Assembly: GCA_021397835.1 (NCBI GenBank)
Contig: JAJFZO010000234.1
Coordinates: 1,623,001 to 1,687,000 of the forward strand
Direction: 5' to 3'
DNA length: 64,000 bases
Source of the DNA: Moringa oleifera
Taxonomy: Eukaryota > Streptophyta > Magnoliopsida > Brassicales > Moringaceae
Shown here piece after piece: positions 49,951 to 61,300 of the stretch. Both the position numbers and the translations under genes were made by a program. Position 1 is the stretch's first letter, and every line of letters starts with the position of its first letter. A model generated the notes under the pieces. It was not told where the DNA came from. It made no database searches and worked only from the letters and a program-made list of their open reading frames with translations.

Positions 49951-50330
49951 CGGTTTTCTCTCAGTATTTTATTTATTGAATGAACGTTTTGCCCTCGTGA
50001 TATAATGTCTGACACGGCGATTGGATTAGCGGGTCGGTGGGCGATAGAACTGCGGTCCACATGCCAAAGTTAAAAAGTTTCATTCTTCTCTCAACAATTT
50101 TTAAATCCATTCGATCACAAAATATTGTAAATAATCGAGTCTTATAGGTTGTTAATAGAAGAATTTTTATATTTAGGCCTCCCCACATATGATTTTAGAA
50201 AAATAATTAATATTATTAATTCATGTTTTTTTAACATTTTTTAAATATTTTTGGATTAAATTACCCTTAATCAAAAGCAATAATTACATTCTTATTTACT
50301 AAAAAAAATATCAAAAGTCAAACCTAACAT
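49951..50330. other. Intergenic: reticulon promoter side to the MULE edge
   Basis: About 380 bp. The GC-richer half (49.98-50.10 kb) probably holds the reticulon promoter; the rest is AT-rich. No coding sequence recognised. Confidence 0.45.
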
Positions 50331-52039
50331 TTTCCTCCATTCTCTCACAGTATCTTCATTTTCTCGCTTCTTTTGTAACTTCTCTCTAAATTTAAGTGAT
50401 TTTGTATTTATTTTTATAAATTAATTGTCCAAAAATGCCGATGAACTATCGAAAGTATTAAAAATTTGCAAAGGTATGTTTTAAAAGTTTAGATTTTTTG
50501 CATTTTAGATACCCACGGACCAAATCTTCTTACGACGTTTGATTTTTCATTTTCTTTTGCATGTTTAATTTTATTTTTTGTATATGAAAACTTGATTAAA
50601 TGCTTATGTTATGTTTTAAATGATTTAAGTTGCTAGTTTATGAATCTCTAATGACTGGGTATATTGGTGTGTATCATTTTCATTTTTCTTTCAACACTTT
50701 GAAGCTGATTAATTTTTTTGAGAACATTGGGTATATTGGTGTGTACTATGTGCGTGAACTGCGTTTTACTCTTTTATTTGTGGTGCTTGACCTTAAATTT
50801 CGTAAATATTGCCAACTTAGGTTTAAGTCATATGAATTAAACCTAACATGTCAAGTTTCGTATTAAGTTTTATACTTTCATATCAACATTTTAAGTTTTT
50901 GTATCAATTTTTTTTTAATTTCATATCAACATTTTATAAATCCTTAATACATTCATCTATTATTTATTGTTTTCCTGTACAGATGGATGTGACTAAGAAA
51001 TATTTGATTCCTAAAAAAAGTTGGAAGCTTTCAACCAGAGTATTGAAGCACTGCGATATTGATGTCGTATCAAATATAAAATGTGTTTTGAATGACTCGC
51101 AAAGGCAGAAGTTCAATGCCACCTGCCTTGGTCATTTCTTGGAAGTGAATGAGGATTTCATATTTTCTGGCTTAATCATCCACAATTTACTACTTTGACA
51201 GATTGAGCAACCTAATAATGAAGAAATGTGGTTTCGACTTGGGAAGCACGAAGTATGTTTTGATAAGAAAGAATTTTGTTTAATCATCGGGTTGAGATTT
51301 GGAAAGCTACCAGACACAAATTTGATTGCTCCAAATCCGTTTGACATCCATGCTAAGTATTTTGATGGGAAGAACAAGGTTATCACTTGTTCTGTTAAGT
51401 CAAAATTACTTGAAGGAGAATTTAATTGAAGATTCCAATGATGCAGTAAAGTTTGTGCTGGTTTACAAACTCAATGCCTTCATCAAAGGCAGTGATGAGC
51501 GACAACATATCCCCCAGTGGCATTTTCACCTTGTTGATAACTTAGAAGCATTCAATAGCTTTCCATAGGGTACCTTGGTGTACAGCAACTCATTAATGTA
51601 TTTCAAAAAGGCTCTAACCACTCGGAATACTCAATGTGGGGAATTATCATACAACATATTTGGTTTCGTATGGGCATTACAAGTATTAAACTTGTGGGTA
51701 TCTATTTTTATTTATTTATATGTTTTTATTTACTTTTTCAAAGACTTTGCAACACCTAACTTATTTTTTTATTTTAAGATTTTTGCATTTAAGGTGACAC
51801 TTAATACGAAGTAGCATGCCACACGAATAGTAAGATCACTATTGCCTAGAATTTGTTGGTGAAAATTTAATCATAAGCGACACAGTGGCCATTGTAAAAA
51901 GATTTTTACAAAGAAGGTATGTTTAAATTCGTATAATTATTGATTGAATTCATATCTAATACATTATTTCATTGCATCATTCACACTATCGTGATAACAC
52001 TTAGAAATCCTTATAACGATAGTGAAGTCCTTGTTTTTT

Positions 52040-52155
52040 GCACAAAATCATGTCAAGATTTATCATTTTTTTACCAAGATTCATCATTCTGTGCTAAGAT
52101 TCACCATTTTGTGCCAAGATTCACCATTTTCGTGCCAAGTGTTACCATTTACGTG
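52040..52155 (+). repeat. Short tandem repeat (~21 bp x 5-6) within the Ulp1-like gene
   Basis: Imperfect copies of gtgccaagattcaccatttt follow one another (atgtcaagatttatcattt, taccaagattcatcattct, gtgctaagattcaccattt, gtgccaagattcaccattt, cgtgccaagtgttaccatt). Lies in a probable intron. Confidence 0.75.
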
Positions 52156-53799
52156 ACATCTTTTAAAGTCTAAATTCATTTCAATTTAGACTTTCATGAC
52201 ACATTTGCACATTCTTAGTTATATTTTTCATAATTGTGAAATTATTAATATGTAAGTAATTTTATTCATAAAATTTTTATTTGAATTAATATTTGATTAT
52301 TGTTTCAAATGAGAGTCAAGGTCAAACTTAAGCCAACTCCCACTGAATGTCAGGCCTTGTATTACTTGGAATTGATGAGAGTGTGTTGCCTCTGCATCTT
52401 GGTGTGACAAAACAATATTGGCTCAATAAGCATAGCAACGCTCCGACCAATGAAGATGAGGAGGATGATGAGAATGTCATGGCTAAAGGAAGAAAAAATC
52501 CTGCAAAAATGCCTACAATGTATATAAAACCTTGTAATATTTAATCAATATTAGTTATATGTTAATATATATATGTATATTATGTTTTTATTATTTATTT
52601 TTAATTGATGACTAATTAATTTGTTTGATCGATGATTAAATGTAGGGATGATTTAAATACAATGCTACTTCACGACTAGGAGATGAGGACAAGAATGAGG
52701 ATGAAGATGAGGTTGAGGATATAAAGGGAGAGGGAAGGGAGGATGTTGAAGGAGAAAAAGAGGAGATGATACATATAGATTTGAGGGAGAAGGTTAGGGC
52801 AGAGAATACGAGAATAAAAACTACAGCTATGGGTGAAGAATCCCAAGCTGAGAGATCACAAACTAAGAGGGTCGAGAAAGATACTGAGATTTACCTTCTT
52901 CTCGATAGCTTAAATGCGAAGGTAAATCTTTTGAATGCAAGAATAATGAGTAATCACATAGAGCTTATGGTTGCCATATCCTTTATCAAACAGGCACTTC
53001 GATAAGTTGTCTCCTCTGATCGGGATCCTACACGCACTGAGACTGGCACACGCGAAAATAAGGTAATTTTATCCTTATTTCGGTACAAGATTATAAGTTT
53101 TGTTACAAGATAATTCATTGCAAAATTAACTTTTCATTACAAGATTATACTAAAATCATTTCAAGAATAATTCATTGTAGAATTAAGTTTCGTTACAATA
53201 TATTTGTTTATTATCTCTTGTAGGGTGGTGATGATGCAACTTCCACAGCACACCATTCAGCTGCTCATGGCCAATATTCTCAAGAGCCTATTAATGTAAG
53301 TGAGGTTAGGGGTGAGGAAGTAGGGGATGGAGATGGAGCCGTTGAGGTTGAAAAAGAGGCGGTGTTGGGCTTAGCGGGCTTAGCGACTGTTCCACCTAGG
53401 AAAGATAATGTGGTGTCAGTTTCTAGGACGCGTAAGCAGTCTAGACAACTATGTAGTCCATCCATCGACCCCATTGAACCTAAACATGCTAGGTCCAACC
53501 AAATGATTGATTCAAAGTCGTAGTTAGATGAAGACATATGTAATACATACGAAGTGTTTATGAAAGGACCATCAATGTCATAGTGAGTATACTTATGTAT
53601 AATTTTTTTAATAGATATCATATTTTTTTTTTATAAATATCATATAAATAACAAATTGACTTCTGTAATGCAGTTGTAATGTACATATTGGTTATTCTAT
53701 CAGTGTCGAGTAGTTTCGCACATTTGAGCTCAATGATCAATGGATTAAATGATTCAGTGTGTCACCATCATACTAAATCATGTCTAATTTATATGATTT

Positions 53800-54345
53800 G
53801 TATCTAGGTGTAACATTTTGTATCAAATATTGGGATTGATGCCTATGTTATATGCTTCCGTATCAAGTATTATGATTCGTGTCTAGGTTATATGCTTTCG
53901 TATTAAGTATTATGATTTGTATCCAGTTATATATTTTTGTATCAAGTATTATGATTCATGCATTATTTTATATAATTTTATGTGTAGTTATTCATCTCTA
54001 TATTTATGTTTTCGTGTCAAGTATTATAATTTGTGCCTAGATTATATCATTTCATATCAAGTATTTGATCTCATGTCTACTTATTCATCTCTACATTTAT
54101 GTTTTCATGTCAAGTACTATGATTTATGCCTAGATTACATCGTTTCGTGTCAAGTATTATAATTCATGCCTAGATTACATCATTTCATTCTAAAGTTATA
54201 TAATTTCATGTCAAGTACTGTGATTCGTGCCTAGATTGCATATTTCGTGTCAAGTGTTATGATTCATGCCTAGATTACATTATTTCATTTCAAAGTTATA
54301 TAATTTTTTATCAAGTATTATGATTTTTATTTATATTTAATGTTT
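53800..54345 (+). repeat. Degenerate minisatellite (~40-bp unit, about 12 copies) in an intron
   Basis: Variants of tgtcaagtattatgattcat followed by gcctagattacatcatttcg recur through 545 bp. Copies differ at many sites and some are shorter. Lies just upstream of the peptidase exon that begins near 54.35 kb. Confidence 0.8.
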
Positions 54346-55316
54346 TATGACATCGTCACTTGGTTGTTGCAGCACATTGATGCTTATTTATACCTTCTTA
54401 GAAAACAACATAAGGAGTTTTCAAATGTATATAAGCAGGATATATCCATTTGTGACCTTTTACTTTGTGTAAGTTTTGATAACTTTCATTGGTCTTTTCT
54501 GATTACACTGCTTTTTGTTTGTTGTTTGACAATCTCCTTCATTTTTTTAAAATGTTTCGTAGATATATTTTTTTCATACATATAATAAGTACCAAGTAGA
54601 TCTAGATGCTGATGGTCATTCAACTAACTCACGATGAGACACCCACCAATGGGACGATTGTCTTCTGGAGCATATGCGCGAAACATTTTGTGATGGCTGC
54701 CCACCATGGCACACTATCAATAAGGTAAAAGAAAAAATTATCTTCATCACTTTAAATAGTTAATTTTAGCAATATTTCATTTCATTGAAATATGAGTAAT
54801 TACAGCTGTTGATGCCATGCCATATTAGTGGAGCGCCATTGGCCTATTATCGTTATCGATCTGTAAAAATTTAGTTTGCGTATTTATGACTCGTTTCGAC
54901 CACATGTGCCAACAGAAGTGCGAATTCGATAGCAATATTATTTTAGATTCATGCTATTTAGTTTTTTGTCAAGCGAGGGTTCCTTCATCGCCAGACCTGA
55001 TGTTACAACTTCTACAGTTCCATTGTCATACACGTTACATCGAAAGTCTCAAGTCCCTCAGCAAAAAACATTGTAAGTTTTAGTCATATCAATTTATTTA
55101 CATTTCTACTATTATCAGTTTTCTAATACATACTAATTGTCATACTTTCTTTTTTTTTTTAGTGGTAATTGCAGCCCTCATATGTTATATGCCATAGAGT
55201 ATTTATTAGCTGGCAAGCCACTGAAGTACACCGATACCCAAATGCCAAAAGTTAGAAAGCACATGATTATTTATGTATTTGCTAACCTAACTGATGAGAA
55301 AGATGACTCACCATGA

Positions 55317-55916
55317 CATCCCACATATTATTTTTCACACAATTATTTTGTATTATATTTTTGTATGTATATTTTATATATAGAAAGCAATATTAAATGA
55401 CAGCAATTTTCATATGATTTATATAAAAGATGTTATGAAATTAGGCCAATCTTACGTTTAAAATAAGAAAGAATGAGATAGGAGTAATTATGATAAGATT
55501 TTAACTAAAAGATGTTATGAAACTAAGCCAATCTTATGTTTAAACCAAGAAGAAATAAAATAAAAGTAATAATGATAAGATTTTAACTAAAACATATTAC
55601 AAAACTTAGACAACATGATGATAAAAAAATAATAATAAATAAGATGTCACGAAATCAAACAATATGATACGATTTCTACCAAATGATGGTACGAACTACT
55701 AACAATCATCATACGATTTTATCAAAAAGATGTCACGATATATGAAACTTCTCACGTTAACGAGATAAGTTATTATCATATGATTTTAGTATATTCCTAT
55801 ATGCATTACGTGTGATAATCTCAAATATATGATAAGTCAATGGTATCAAAAGATAACAAATCAACAGTTTGTTTTTCAATTATACAATAAATCAAAAATA
55901 ATAAAAATATTATATA
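55317..55916. other. Intergenic stretch between the convergent MULE genes
   Basis: 0.6 kb between the stop codons of the Ulp1-like gene and mudrA. Contains a tandem duplication at 55425-55590 and AT-rich sequence. No gene seen. Confidence 0.6.
55425..55595 (+). repeat. Tandem duplication, unit about 82 bp
   Basis: aaaagatgttatgaaattag to gataagattttaact (from 55425) is followed directly by a second copy (from 55507) that differs at a few positions, and by a diverged partial third. Confidence 0.8.
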
Positions 55917-58645
55917 TCATAAGTCAATGATATTATTATCAATTATAGATAAACAAGGGGTAGCAGTGCAAGTCTGTGAGTTATGTCCAACCGCACCACA
56001 ATTGTGACATTTACGTTGCAATTATTCAGACACATTCGCTAATTGAGATTGACTTCCGTGATCGTGATACTATGGGTTTGAACATGTCAACTGATTGTGT
56101 CCATATTAGCTGCACCTAGAATATTTCTTTTGCCGTGTCCTTTCCACACTAGAGGATATTCTTTACTTTTTTGGATGACTCGCATGCTTATCATTATTCG
56201 ACGGTGATACAATAATATTTTTGACGTCTTCAAGCACATTCTAATCAGACTAATCACCAACTAGATAGATTGACTCAGTGTATGCTGCGACTAAGTGCTT
56301 TTGCTTGTAATAGTCAGAGCATAGGGTTATAAAATTAATGTTACATTCCCTGTAAAAAAAATAAAAAATAACGAAGTTATTAAAACAATAATGAAAAATA
56401 AAAAAAATGTTATCAACAAAAAATAAATGTCACCTAGATGCTGCTAGTGCATGTGCACATGGTAGCAGATTAGTTTGAAACTCCCTATAAATGCAAGTAC
56501 ATTTCATGAGGTTAATAACTACCTCTTTACCCTTGTGCTTGACTATAAATACATTCCAATCAATGTTAGAAGCCGTCATATGTAATGAAACTTTTTATCT
56601 TTTATTCATCAAAGAGTGGACCCATTTAGTTAATTATGCTTTCCAAATCTTAGCTTTTTCGTACCTATCATAAAACCAACGTTGCATCATATCTCTAATG
56701 AATTCCAATAAAGCCATGACAGGTAACTCACGGGAAAATCGAATGCATGAATTCAAGCTTTCAACAATATTAGTGGTCATGAGTTGGTATAGTCTTCGAG
56801 GGCAATACACACGTGACCATTTCCTTGGATCTTCTTTCATGATATATTCAAATGCTTGAGGGTGATTAGCTTGCAATTCAGTCATCAATTGACTAAATTC
56901 AGACTCTCGATATGCCCTTGCTGCACTATAGAATATCTTGAACACTTCTTTTCTCTTGAATTTATTCTTTATATTTTGGGCCATATGCCAAGAATATAAC
57001 CATTGTCTAGAGTCGGGGAAGACCTTTACAATGGCCTTTGCAATACTAGCATGATGATTCGATATAATAACCAAGTCATCAACATGACCAATAGCTTCCT
57101 TTAGTTGCTCTAAAGACCATTCCCAAGCTATATAGTTTTTCGAGTCACCGTAAATAAATGCCAGTGGGTGTATCTGTTCATTTCCATCTTTGCACACGGC
57201 TACAAACATGACACCGTGAAATCTCCCTTTCTAGTAAGTGGCATCGATAGCAATAACTGGTCTAATAACTGAATGGAACCCCTTTAATGATTGTTTAAGA
57301 GCTACAAAGAAATACTTAAATCGATTAGTCTCATCTTCAATGCATATGTGAGCCTTAGTTCCTAGATTAGCTATTTGCAACATGTGACAATATGATAGTA
57401 ATTATTGGTATGACTTAACTGGGTCACCATAAGTAAGAGACAATGCGTATTCTTTCGCCTTCCAAGCTTTGCTATATAAAATTTGTATGCCATATAATTC
57501 TTTCATGTCACCAATGATATCTTTTGGCTTAATAATTCTAGCATTAGTGGATAACCATTGGGCAATAATTTCTCCAATAATGGTAGAACTTGCTTATCGA
57601 TGTCGTCGATGCAACTCCTCAATTGTGCAAGTGTGGGTCAAATCACAACGTCTAATTTGAAAGAATTATCCTTGTATAACTTTCACAGCACGGACCTTCT
57701 ATGCATAATTTTGTTCTCCATAAGCAATCTCAAATGTTGATTTATTAGATCTAGTGACTCTAAATTCAAAGTTCTCAGTCAATGCATGTATACTCAAAAA
57801 TTGCTTCAACTCTTTCTTATTTGAGAAACATTTACCTCTAGTAATGGTGTCAATCGAAGTTACTGATTCCATAATAGGAGCCAAAACAATACTCTGTAAT
57901 TCAGCACCCAACACACTATACCTTTTATTAACGCCATCACTTATATTATTGTGTGCTTCAGGGCATATAGGTGGCACATAAGGTGGGATTGAACGTGATA
58001 CAGAATGCAAGTTCTCATCATTAAGCTCAACTTCCATAATGGGTTCACATTGCTCTTCTTCGATAGGTTGAGTGGGCTCAATTTTTGGGACTGAATACTC
58101 ACGCCCAACGTCATAGTCCATCCACTCATGTAAGTTGATTTCATCAGTATTCTAAGTGTTAGAAGGAGTCTCATTATGGAATATTGGTTCTATGCTCAAA
58201 TTTTTACCTTGAACAATTGGATGGGTCTGTACATTGCGGATTGCATTTATAACCTCATTGCTCCTAATACAAGAATTCAACTGATTCATTCGTTTTGAAT
58301 TTTCACCTTTACTCACACTATGTGTGTTTTCAATATTATGTGGCTCCACCAAATCCACAATTACACGAGGTATTATGTTATCATCATACAACATGAACTC
58401 AATATCATCATCACTCACTAACTCAATCTTCAAACAGTAGTTTTCTCGGACCTCACTATGGTGTGCAGTATAACATCATAATTAGAGAAATCAATATCAA
58501 TGCAAGATTTAACTAAACCCAACAACTGTGCATGTATCAAATTCTTTTGAACAACATAACCTTGGATTTTGATAGTCCTACCAGTATACTCAATATTTCT
58601 TCTTGATTTGGACCACTCACCATTCCAAGTTACAATAACACCCAT
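55917..58645 (-). pseudogene. mudrA-type MULE transposase, degenerate
   Basis: Start at 58645: MGVIVTWNGEWSKSRRNIEY, an N-terminal domain followed by an acidic spacer. MuDR domain at 57.7-57.85 kb (RGKCFSNKKELKQFLSIHAL, NFEFRVTRSNKSTFEIAYGE). MULE catalytic domain from FHSVIRPVIAIDATY (first catalytic Asp, then a TAG) near 57.25 kb through MFVAVCKDGNEQIHPLAFIY and WLYSWHMAQNIKNKF to the end of that frame at 56634. SWIM zinc finger CTCIYREFQTNLLPCAHALA near 56.46-56.51 kb. An 84-bp intron (56433-56350) and two CCHC knuckles (one broken; one intact, CHNCGAVGHNSQTC near 55.97-56.01 kb). A handful of stops, mostly of CAG/TGG>TAG or CGA>TGA type. Confidence 0.85.
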
Positions 58646-58743
58646 TTTGCAATGACCATGAAAATATTTCAAAAAAAAAAGATCAGTTTTTGAAAAAAGA
58701 ATAAAACTAAAGTTCAGTAAATGCATAGCGATTTAAAGAAATA

Positions 58744-59180
58744 AGCAATGATATTATCTTATGTATCGATTTTGTTAAAAAAATATCAATTGTGAATGAA
58801 GTCACAATGGTTCACAAGATGACACGAATTTGATGACTAAGTCACGATTTAATCAAACATAGCATGATTCATTGTCTATATTACGAAATAAGCAACAATA
58901 TTATCTCATGTATCAATTTCATTAAAGAAATATCAAGTGTGAATGAAGTCACGATGGTTTACAAGATGACACGAATTCGGTGACTAAGTCACGATTTAAT
59001 CAAACATAGCACGATTCTTTGTCTATGTTATGAAAAAAGCAACAATATTTTTTCATGTATCGATTTCATTAAGAAATGTCAACTGTGAATGAAGTCACGA
59101 TGGTTCATGAGATAACACAAATTTGGTGACTAAGTTACGATTTAATCAAACATAGCATGATCCTTTATACATGTTACGAT
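58744..59180 (-). repeat. Tandem array A: three copies of ~147 bp
   Basis: Copies start at about 58744, 58891 and 59038 with agcaacaatattatctcatg and contain gtgaatgaagtcacgatggt and tgactaagtcacgatttaat. They are imperfect. Immediately upstream (5') of mudrA. Confidence 0.88.
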
Positions 59181-59208
59181 ATGCATAGTACATCATGATT
59201 GTTCTTTT

Positions 59209-60180
59209 CAAACACATAAAATCTTCACAGTATTAAGATACTTTATCTCTTAAATACATACTTGTTAGTCCATTGATCCCTCGAATGCTTTTTGCTTTTA
59301 AAGAACAATATGTTACCAAAAAACACAAGCTTGGTTGTGTAAATCTTAGATACAACGTGAAGAAAACTTCAAAACACATAAAATCTTTGCACTATTAAGA
59401 TACATTATCTTTCAAATACATACATGTTAGTCAATTGACCCATCTGAACACGTTTTGCTTTTAAAGAACAATGTGTTGCCAAAAACACGAGCTTGGTTGC
59501 GTAAATCTTAGATACAACGTGAAGAGAACTTTAAAACATATAAAATCTTCACATTGTCAACATACATTATCTCCCAAATACATATTTGTTAGTCCATCGA
59601 CCGACCCGAACACTTTTTGCTTTTGAAGAACAATATGTTACCAAAAACACGAGCTTTGGTTGTGTAAATCTTAGATACAACATGAATAGAACTTTCAAAC
59701 ACATAAAATCTTCATAGTGTTAAGATACATTATCTTTTAAATACATACTTGTTAGTCTATTGACCCACCCGAACATTTTTTGCTTTTGAAAAACAATATG
59801 TTACCAAAAACACGAGTTTTGATTATGTAAATCTTAGATACAACGTGAAGAAAACTTTCAAGCACATAAAATTTTTATAGTGTTAAGATACATTATCTTT
59901 TAAATACGTACTTGTTAGTCTCTTGACCCACCTGAAGACTTTTTGCTTTTGAAGAATAATGTGTTACCAAAAACATGAGCTTCGTTGTGTAAATCTTAGA
60001 TACAACATGAAGAGAACTTTCAAACACATAAAATCATTGCAGTCTTAAGATATATTATCTTTTAAATACATACATGTTAGTCTCTTGACCCACCTGAACA
60101 CTTTTTGCTTTTGGAGAATAATGTGTTACCAAAAACACGAGCTTGGTTGTGTAAATCTTAAATACAATGTAAAGAGAACT
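59209..60180 (-). repeat. Tandem array B: six copies of ~162 bp
   Basis: Copies begin near 59209, 59373, 59533, 59696, 59859 and 60020 with aaacacataaaatcttcaca and share tacttgttagtc, ttttgcttttgaagaacaat, gttaccaaaaacacgagctt and gtgtaaatcttagatacaac. Divergence is moderate, mostly transitions and single-base gaps. Lies between array A and the outer end of the MULE. Confidence 0.9.
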
Positions 60181-60500
60181 AGCCAAAATCAATTGATTTT
60201 GCTTTTGATTCCTTTTCTAGCTTTTGTGTAGGTAGATTTTAGATACAAACATGAAGAAAAAATTTGGGAAAGAGGTTGAAGACAAAGAGAGAGAAAGTTT
60301 GATGAGAGAGAAAGTTCAATAAGAGAGAATACTAATACTATGTGCTGTTTTTTTTATTTTTTTGAATTTATTTACTTTTTAAAGGTATTATTATCTTTAG
60401 GATGGGTATTTTAGTCTTCACAGTACATTTAAGTGCTAAAAACATAAAAGTTAGTAAAAATGGCTTGTTTTACAAAACAAGAAACACATGGTTCCATTTT

Positions 60501-61300
60501 TGGCAATTTCCTCCAAAATTTAAGTAAAAAGTTAATATAGTAATGCAATTACATAAACAAGTTCGAATAGCAAATATTTAATGATCTAAATCCAAACTTG
60601 ATCCAAAGATATTAAATTTTAAACATAAAAATACTATTCTAACTAGTCTTATTAGGGTTTAGTTAGATTGGTACCCACATAAACTTGACCCGCTGTGATC
60701 CTTACCCTTGCTTACTTGGAAGTAGGTAAGGTAAGAAAACATCATGTAAAAGGCACTTATCACTTTCACCATCTAACTTCATTAAGCAACATTTAAGCCG
60801 AAATTTTCTTACTTGGGTATATAGTACCTTGATCACTTAAATAAGATGCCTAACTTAACTTATTTTTTCGATAACATTTACTTATTTATATCCATTGCCA
60901 CATTTTTCCATTAAGAAAAGTTAGTATCAAGCAAAATTAGTAGTTTTACCTCCTTTGGCTGAAAAAAGGAAAAGTAAAAAAAGAAAAGAAAAAATTATGT
61001 TCAAAATAAATCCATATGGCTTCATTGCTTATGATGATTTTGTGCAAGAGGTTTATCTTTGGCATCATACAGGCTAAGCATAGCACTGAAGCAAGGAAAC
61101 TAAGTGGCAAAAGAACCAATATTCTAGTTTCCCATGGTCATAGACAAAGAAAGGATTATTTATTTAAGCTTTCGCGATTATTTCTTTAAGCTTTCACAAT
61201 TTCTTTATTGGTACCTTCTCTCATTAATCTTTTGGATTAAGCTTTTCTATTTGCATGTCAAGATATGAGGGCAAGCCTTTTTGTTCAATATTTTCATACA
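60501..61300. other. Gene-free stretch between the MULE and the second CACTA fragment
   Basis: About 0.8 kb, AT-rich. Nothing coding recognised. Confidence 0.5.

Larger units (their letters stand above)
50983..55316 (+). pseudogene. DUF1985 / Ulp1-like (C48 peptidase) gene of the MULE, degenerate
   Basis: N-terminal DUF1985 part: MDVTKKYLIPKKSWKLSTRV, ATCLGHFLEVNEDFIFSGL, IIHNLLL-TGA-QIEQ (an Arg codon CGA>TGA), EMWFRLGKHEVCFDKKEFCL, IIGLRFGKLPD; then DAVKFVLVYKLNAFIKGSDE at 51430-51500 after a one-base shift. A middle part is acidic (EDEDEVEDIKGEGRED near 52.7 kb) with a coiled coil (LLDSLNAKVNLLNARI). The C-terminal peptidase: HIDAYLYLLRKQH near 54375, NFHWSFLI (His-Trp of the active site) at 54480-54500, and GNCSPHMLYAIEYLLAGKP near 55165, where GNC stands for the usual GDCG. 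Introns are interspersed. Stops and loss of the conserved Gly suggest it is dead. Confidence 0.75.
50331..60500. mobile_element. Mutator-like element of Kaonashi type (mudrA plus Ulp1-like gene)
   Basis: About 10 kb. Plus-strand DUF1985/Ulp1-like gene at 50.98-55.32 kb and minus-strand mudrA at 55.92-58.65 kb, converging with 0.6 kb between them, flanked on the mudrA side by two tandem arrays (58.74-60.18 kb). MULEs carrying a ULP-like gene beside mudrA are known in dicots as KI-MULEs. I could not identify terminal inverted repeats or a 9-bp target duplication; the outer limits are approximate, placed by leader-like T/C-rich sequence at 50.33 kb and its loose inverted counterpart near 60.3 kb. 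Confidence 0.75.

Noticed and set aside
50331..50420. Terminal inverted repeat of the MULE matching 60.27-60.33 kb
   Set aside because: Both ends have T/C- versus G/A-rich tracts in inverted sense, but the match is loose and could be compositional; not strong enough to call.
53280..53621. 113-codon minus-strand open frame with Ser/Pro-rich tail
   Set aside because: It is the complement of the Glu/Gly/Val-rich stretch of the Ulp1-like gene on the plus strand; no independent support.
58744..60180. CRISPR-like or centromeric satellite array
   Set aside because: Units are tandem without spacers, copy number is very low, and the position inside a MULE explains them better.
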